The position numbers and the translations under genes were made by a program. From an uncultured Saprospiraceae bacterium (GTDB taxonomy: Bacteria > Bacteroidota > Bacteroidia > Chitinophagales > Saprospiraceae): a stretch of 34,017 nt of DNA. The stretch is taken from NCBI GenBank assembly GCA_937973995.1, contig CALJIQ010000368.1:1-34017 (forward strand). Reading direction: 5' to 3'. The notes beneath the pieces are model-generated. The model was not told the DNA's origin. It saw nothing but the letters and a program-made list of their open reading frames with translations, and did no database searches. Positions 30,928 to 34,017 of this stretch are shown here, piece by piece (position 1 is the first letter of the stretch; the number at the start of each line of letters is the position of its first letter).

Positions 30928-32280
30928 ATGAGAATACACCTAATCGCCACAGGGGGCGCCGTTATGCACAACCTTGCTATAGCCCTCCATTTATTGGGTC
31001 ATAAAGTAACGGGATCAGATGATGAAATCTACAATCCCGCAAGAGATAGATTAGCCAAACATGGCTTATTACCTGATACAATGGGTTGGGATGAGAAACG
31101 CATTTCTACAAACCTCGATTGTATTATCTTGGGAATGCACGCCCGAATCAATAATCCAGAATTGAAAAAGGCGCAGCAGTTGAAAATTCCGATCTATTCC
31201 TTTCCAGAATATATTTATAAAGAAAGTGTAAACAAACAGCGAGTGGTGGTAGCAGGTAGTCATGGTAAAACCACGACCACCTCCATGATTATGCACGTAC
31301 TGAAAGAGAATCAAGTAAAATTCGATTATCTGGTAGGGGCACAATTGGAGGGCTTTGAAACAATGGTGCAATTAACGGATGCCCCTATCATCGTATTAGA
31401 AGGAGACGAGTATCTCTCCTCTCCTATTGACCGTCGCCCCAAGATTATGCACTATCGCCCACAGGTAACCATTATTACGGGTATTGCTTGGGACCATATC
31501 AATGTGTTTCCTACGTTTGAAGGCTATGTAGGCGAGTTCAAAAAATATGCAAAAACGGTCCAAAAAGGAGGCACCTTTATTTATTATGCAAAAGATGAGC
31601 ATCTAGCTACAATAGCCAAAGGAATTAAAAACAAAGAGGTAATTGCTTACGAAGGATTTGGTAGCAAAATTAAAAATGGAAAAACTTATTTGCTCAATGA
31701 CGCAGGAGACGCCTTTCCTTTACACATCTTAGGACAACACAATTTAGAAAACTTGCAAGCCGCTTATCACGCTTGTAAAAAGATAGGGATCAGCGATCAG
31801 CAGTTCTTCGCCGCTATCCAAACTTTTAAAGGGGCCCATAAGCGATTAGATTTATTGAAAAAATCTAAAACGGCTATCGCTTATCGAGATTTTGCTCATG
31901 CACCGAGTAAAGTAAAAGCTACGACTACTGCCCTAAAGGCTCAATATCCCAAACGAAAATTAGTAGCTTGTGTGGAGTTACATACCTTTAGTAGTTTGAA
32001 TAAAAAATTCCTTCCTCAATACGAAGGGGCATTAGCGGAAGCAGATACTGCCTACGTCTTTTTTAGTAAGCACACTTTAAAAATGAAAAAGCTGCCGCCT
32101 ATTACCAAAGATGATATTCACCAACATTTCAAGCATAAAAATCTAAAAGTATTTAACCATAGAGGACGCTTACATGCCGCCTTGAAACGACATAACTGGC
32201 AAAACAAGAATCTATTGATGATGAGTTCAGGTACTTTTGATAAGACCGATTTTACAGAATTGGTTCATCAGTTGTTTTAG
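30928..32280 (+). CDS. mpl: Mpl-type Mur ligase (murein tripeptide recycling)
   Basis: This 450-residue protein has the three Mur-ligase domains: an N-terminal Rossmann-like UDP-binding domain starting IHLIATGGAVMHNLAIAL, the central ATP domain with P-loop GSHGKTTTTS (110-119), LEGDEY and GIAWDHINVFPT, and a C-terminal domain from about residue 310 (GAHKRLDLL). The combination ATGGAVMHNLA with GIAWDHINVFPT points to Mpl (UDP-N-acetylmuramate:L-Ala-gamma-D-Glu-meso-DAP ligase) rather than MurC. It would attach recycled tripeptide to UDP-MurNAc in the cytoplasm. It follows the EF-hand gene by 14 bases, and a family B palindrome separates it from the aldolase gene. Confidence 0.88.
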   Translation: MRIHLIATGGAVMHNLAIALHLLGHKVTGSDDEIYNPARDRLAKHGLLPDTMGWDEKRISTNLDCIILGMHARINNPELKKAQQLKIPIYSFPEYIYKESVNKQRVVVAGSHGKTTTTSMIMHVLKENQVKFDYLVGAQLEGFETMVQLTDAPIIVLEGDEYLSSPIDRRPKIMHYRPQVTIITGIAWDHINVFPTFEGYVGEFKKYAKTVQKGGTFIYYAKDEHLATIAKGIKNKEVIAYEGFGSKIKNGKTYLLNDAGDAFPLHILGQHNLENLQAAYHACKKIGISDQQFFAAIQTFKGAHKRLDLLKKSKTAIAYRDFAHAPSKVKATTTALKAQYPKRKLVACVELHTFSSLNKKFLPQYEGALAEADTAYVFFSKHTLKMKKLPPITKDDIHQHFKHKNLKVFNHRGRLHAALKRHNWQNKNLLMMSSGTFDKTDFTELVHQLF

Positions 32281-32287
32281 GTTTTAA

Positions 32288-32438
32288 ACCACATTAGGGC
32301 ATATTAGTTTTTTCACATTAGTACACATAAGACTAAAGATCAAGAGCAAGTGCCAAGTACAAGTTCAACCTATTATAGGTTTCTCAGAAGCTTTATTTCG
32401 TGGACTAATGTGTCTCAACTAATGTGCCCTAATGTGGT
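32288..32438. repeat. Dispersed palindromic repeat family B, copy 2
   Basis: ACCACATTAGGGCATATTAG at the left pairs with CTAATGTGCCCTAATGTGGT at the right, with a second CACATTAG/CTAATGTG pair inside. Ends and core match the 6768-6907 copy. It begins 7 bases after the mpl stop and reaches to within 45 bases of the aldolase start. Confidence 0.9.
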
Positions 32439-32482
32439 TAAAATACAATCAGCAAAGCGATACCATCAAACAATCTTCCAAT

Positions 32483-33508
32483 ATGACCATCAACCTTTCC
32501 AGCGATACCGTCACCAAACCCACCCCTGCTATGTTACAAGCCATGATGCAGGCAGAAGTAGGGGATGATGTTTTTCAAGCAGACCCGACCGTAAATGCAT
32601 TAGAAGAAAAAGGGGCCAATTTATTTGGAAAAGAATCTGCCTTGTTTTGTCCTTCTGGAACGATGACTAATCAGATTGCCATCAAGGTCCATACCCAGCC
32701 ATTAGATGAAGTGATTTGTCATGAGTACTCCCATATTTACCAATACGAAACGGGTGGACCTGCTTTTAATTCAGGAGTGTCTCTAAGTTTATTACCTGGA
32801 AAGGAAGGAAAAATAACCGCCCAACAAATAGAAGCAGCCATTAAGCCCGTTTATGATTGGTTGCCGATCACCAAGCTAGTTTCCTTAGAAAATACGGCGA
32901 ATAAAGCCGGAGGCAGTTATTATACCCTAGATGAAATACAACCCATCACCCAACTCTGTAAAGAACGAGCCTTAAAATTGCATTTGGATGGGGCAAGGCT
33001 ATACAATGCTTTAGCCGAAACAGGAGAAAGCACGCAAGAGGTAGGCAAGCATTTTGATAGTATCTCCCTCTGTTTATCCAAAGGGCTAGGCGCACCAGTT
33101 GGTTCCTTACTCATTGGAGACGCTGATTTTATCCGACAAGCTAGGCGATTTCGTAAAGTCATGGGTGGCGGTATGCGACAAGCAGGTTACTTAGCGGCGG
33201 CAGGAATCTTTGCCTTAGATCATCATATTGACCGACTCAAAGAAGACCACCTTCACGCTAAAATGATTGGGGAAGTACTCGAAACCCTATCTTATGTTGA
33301 AAACATCCGCCCTATTCGTACCAATCTGCTATTTTTTGATGTGAAGCCTCCTTATACCGCTGCTTCTTTTTTAGAACAACTCTCCCAATATGGCATCCAT
33401 TCCGTTCCGATGGGACCTCAGACGGTGCGATTTGTTACGCATTTGGATGTGACTCGGGAGATGGTGGAAAAGGTGATAAAAAGCTTAGCAAGGATAGGTC
33501 AAGCTTAA
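32483..33508 (+). CDS. ltaE: Low-specificity L-threonine aldolase
   Basis: Starting at Met18 of the track ORF (MTINLSSDTVTKPTPAML) the protein has 341 residues, the normal length. It is a fold-type I PLP enzyme: the signature SDTVTKPT, GDDVFQADPTVNALE, FCPSGTMTNQIA, HLDGARLYNA and the PLP lysine in LSKGLGAPVGS near residue 199. It cleaves threonine or allo-threonine to glycine and acetaldehyde. The longer track start is rejected because its ATG lies inside the family B repeat. It is co-directional with mpl but separated by the repeat; no operon partner is obvious. Confidence 0.95.
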   Translation: MTINLSSDTVTKPTPAMLQAMMQAEVGDDVFQADPTVNALEEKGANLFGKESALFCPSGTMTNQIAIKVHTQPLDEVICHEYSHIYQYETGGPAFNSGVSLSLLPGKEGKITAQQIEAAIKPVYDWLPITKLVSLENTANKAGGSYYTLDEIQPITQLCKERALKLHLDGARLYNALAETGESTQEVGKHFDSISLCLSKGLGAPVGSLLIGDADFIRQARRFRKVMGGGMRQAGYLAAAGIFALDHHIDRLKEDHLHAKMIGEVLETLSYVENIRPIRTNLLFFDVKPPYTAASFLEQLSQYGIHSVPMGPQTVRFVTHLDVTREMVEKVIKSLARIGQA

Positions 33509-33559
33509 ATCCAATTACTTCGTACGTTATCATCTTCTGCGGATTCGAAGAACTCAAGA

Positions 33560-33802
33560 CTATAAGCCATACTTCTTAATCATTTTTTCATTTACAGTCG
33601 AAGCAGAGGTAGTCTTCATTTTACCTTCTTTATATAATTGTATTCTTCGATCTAGTTCATTTTCTTGCTCGGATGTGATCCCATTTTCGGAGTTTTTACT
33701 TTTCTCCTCTGCAGCAATACTTTCTGCAATTAATTGGATTAACTGTATCCTTTGTAAAGGAGTTAATTTCAGTACCTCTGATATGATAATTTCCATTGAC
33801 AT
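33560..33802 (-). CDS. Addiction-module antitoxin-like protein, no toxin seen
   Basis: This 80-residue protein resembles the putative addiction module component (antitoxin) family: an N-terminal helical stretch VLKLTPLQRIQLIQLIAESI corresponds to the family's L.p.eRl.Li..l..Sl, and ITSEQENELDRRIQLYKEGK corresponds to lt.eq..eldrRl..y..g. The tail (TVNEKMIKKYGL) differs from the common W-containing ending. Such proteins normally sit directly upstream of a ParE/RelE toxin. Here only 51 bases separate its stop from the convergent aldolase gene, and no toxin ORF is seen on either side within the window, so it is an orphan or the partner has been lost. Confidence 0.75.
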   Translation of the reverse strand: MSMEIIISEVLKLTPLQRIQLIQLIAESIAAEEKSKNSENGITSEQENELDRRIQLYKEGKMKTTSASTVNEKMIKKYGL

Positions 33803-33894
33803 GATACTAAAATAATACTTTTTAGTCAGTTTTTCAATAAAAAACTTTGTGTATTTAGGTCATTTCTAAATTCCCTATTCCCCATTAACTAACC

Positions 33895-34008
33895 TGCCAT
33901 TTCGTCACCCCACCTGTTAAGCAAATCTTATAAAACTGCCTGATTTGTAGTCATTTCTGACCCTTTGGCACTTGGAATTCTCTAATATGGCACTGGCACA
34001 GCTATTGA
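33895..34008 (+). promoter_or_regulatory. Sigma-54-like promoter with paired upstream sites for a gene beyond the window
   Basis: TGGCAC at 33994-33999, five bases, then TTGA at 34005-34008 resembles the -24/-12 consensus TGGCAC-N5-TTGC with one mismatch; an overlapping register (GG at 33989, GC at 34001) also fits GG-N10-GC. Upstream, TGCCATTTCGTCA (33895-33907) and TGACCCTTTGGCA (33958-33970) are inverted copies of one motif, TGAC-N4-TGGCA, like activator sites. The target gene would start beyond 34017. Confidence 0.45.
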
Positions 34009-34017
34009 GGATTCAAT

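Noticed and set aside
32432-32482. Upstream start of the threonine aldolase ORF
   Set aside because: This ATG lies inside the right end of the family B repeat; the conserved protein begins at MTINLSSDT.

Overview
The window looks like a chromosomal segment from a member of the Bacteroidota, most likely a Saprospiria-type marine or environmental bacterium. The evidence is low GC, a 1600-residue protein with a C-terminal type IX secretion (CHU_C, type B) sorting domain, few Shine-Dalgarno sites, TAnnTTTG-like promoter elements, and many palindromic intergenic repeats. I saw no rRNA, tRNA, CRISPR array, transposase or phage gene. Lineage is inferred from gene families, not from a marker-gene comparison.

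Region 1 (about 1-2300) holds a Nudix hydrolase, a small exported protein of unknown function and an SDR oxidoreductase. Region 2 (2305-19493) is the core: a nearly complete purine-scavenging and purine-catabolism island. Two exported proteins, a NUP-family lipoprotein with a probable nucleoside phosphorylase-like fold and an ADA2/ADGF-type adenosine deaminase, could turn nucleosides into bases outside the cytoplasm. A divergent AzgA-type permease would import the bases. A nine-gene minus-strand run then encodes, in transcription order, guanine deaminase, XdhA, XdhB, allantoinase, the membrane urate hydroxylase PuuD with a cytochrome c domain, a UraD-UraH fusion, a CitE/malate-synthase-like DUF6986-type protein, XdhC and allantoicase. 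Together these take guanine, hypoxanthine or xanthine through urate, 5-hydroxyisourate, OHCU, allantoin and allantoate to ureidoglycolate plus urea. No recognisable ureidoglycolate lyase or urease is present; the DUF6986-type protein is a candidate for a glyoxylate- or ureidoglycolate-related last step.

Region 3 (19704-29437) holds the very large T9SS-secreted adhesin-like protein, a ModF-like double ABC ATPase preceded by a palindromic operator candidate, a lectin/OmpA fusion protein and CTP synthase. Region 4 (30010-33802) holds a small HTH protein with a clear terminator, a two-EF-hand protein coupled to an Mpl-type Mur ligase, a low-specificity threonine aldolase and an orphan antitoxin-like gene. 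The last 125 bases look like a sigma-54-type promoter for a gene beyond the window.

The most unusual structural feature is the intergenic DNA. At least seven families of palindromic repeats occur in two or three copies each, plus single long palindromes. Nearly every gene boundary in the purine island carries a different one. In one family the ends are constant while the internal palindromic stem changes sequence between copies, which implies that the fold, not the sequence, is conserved.
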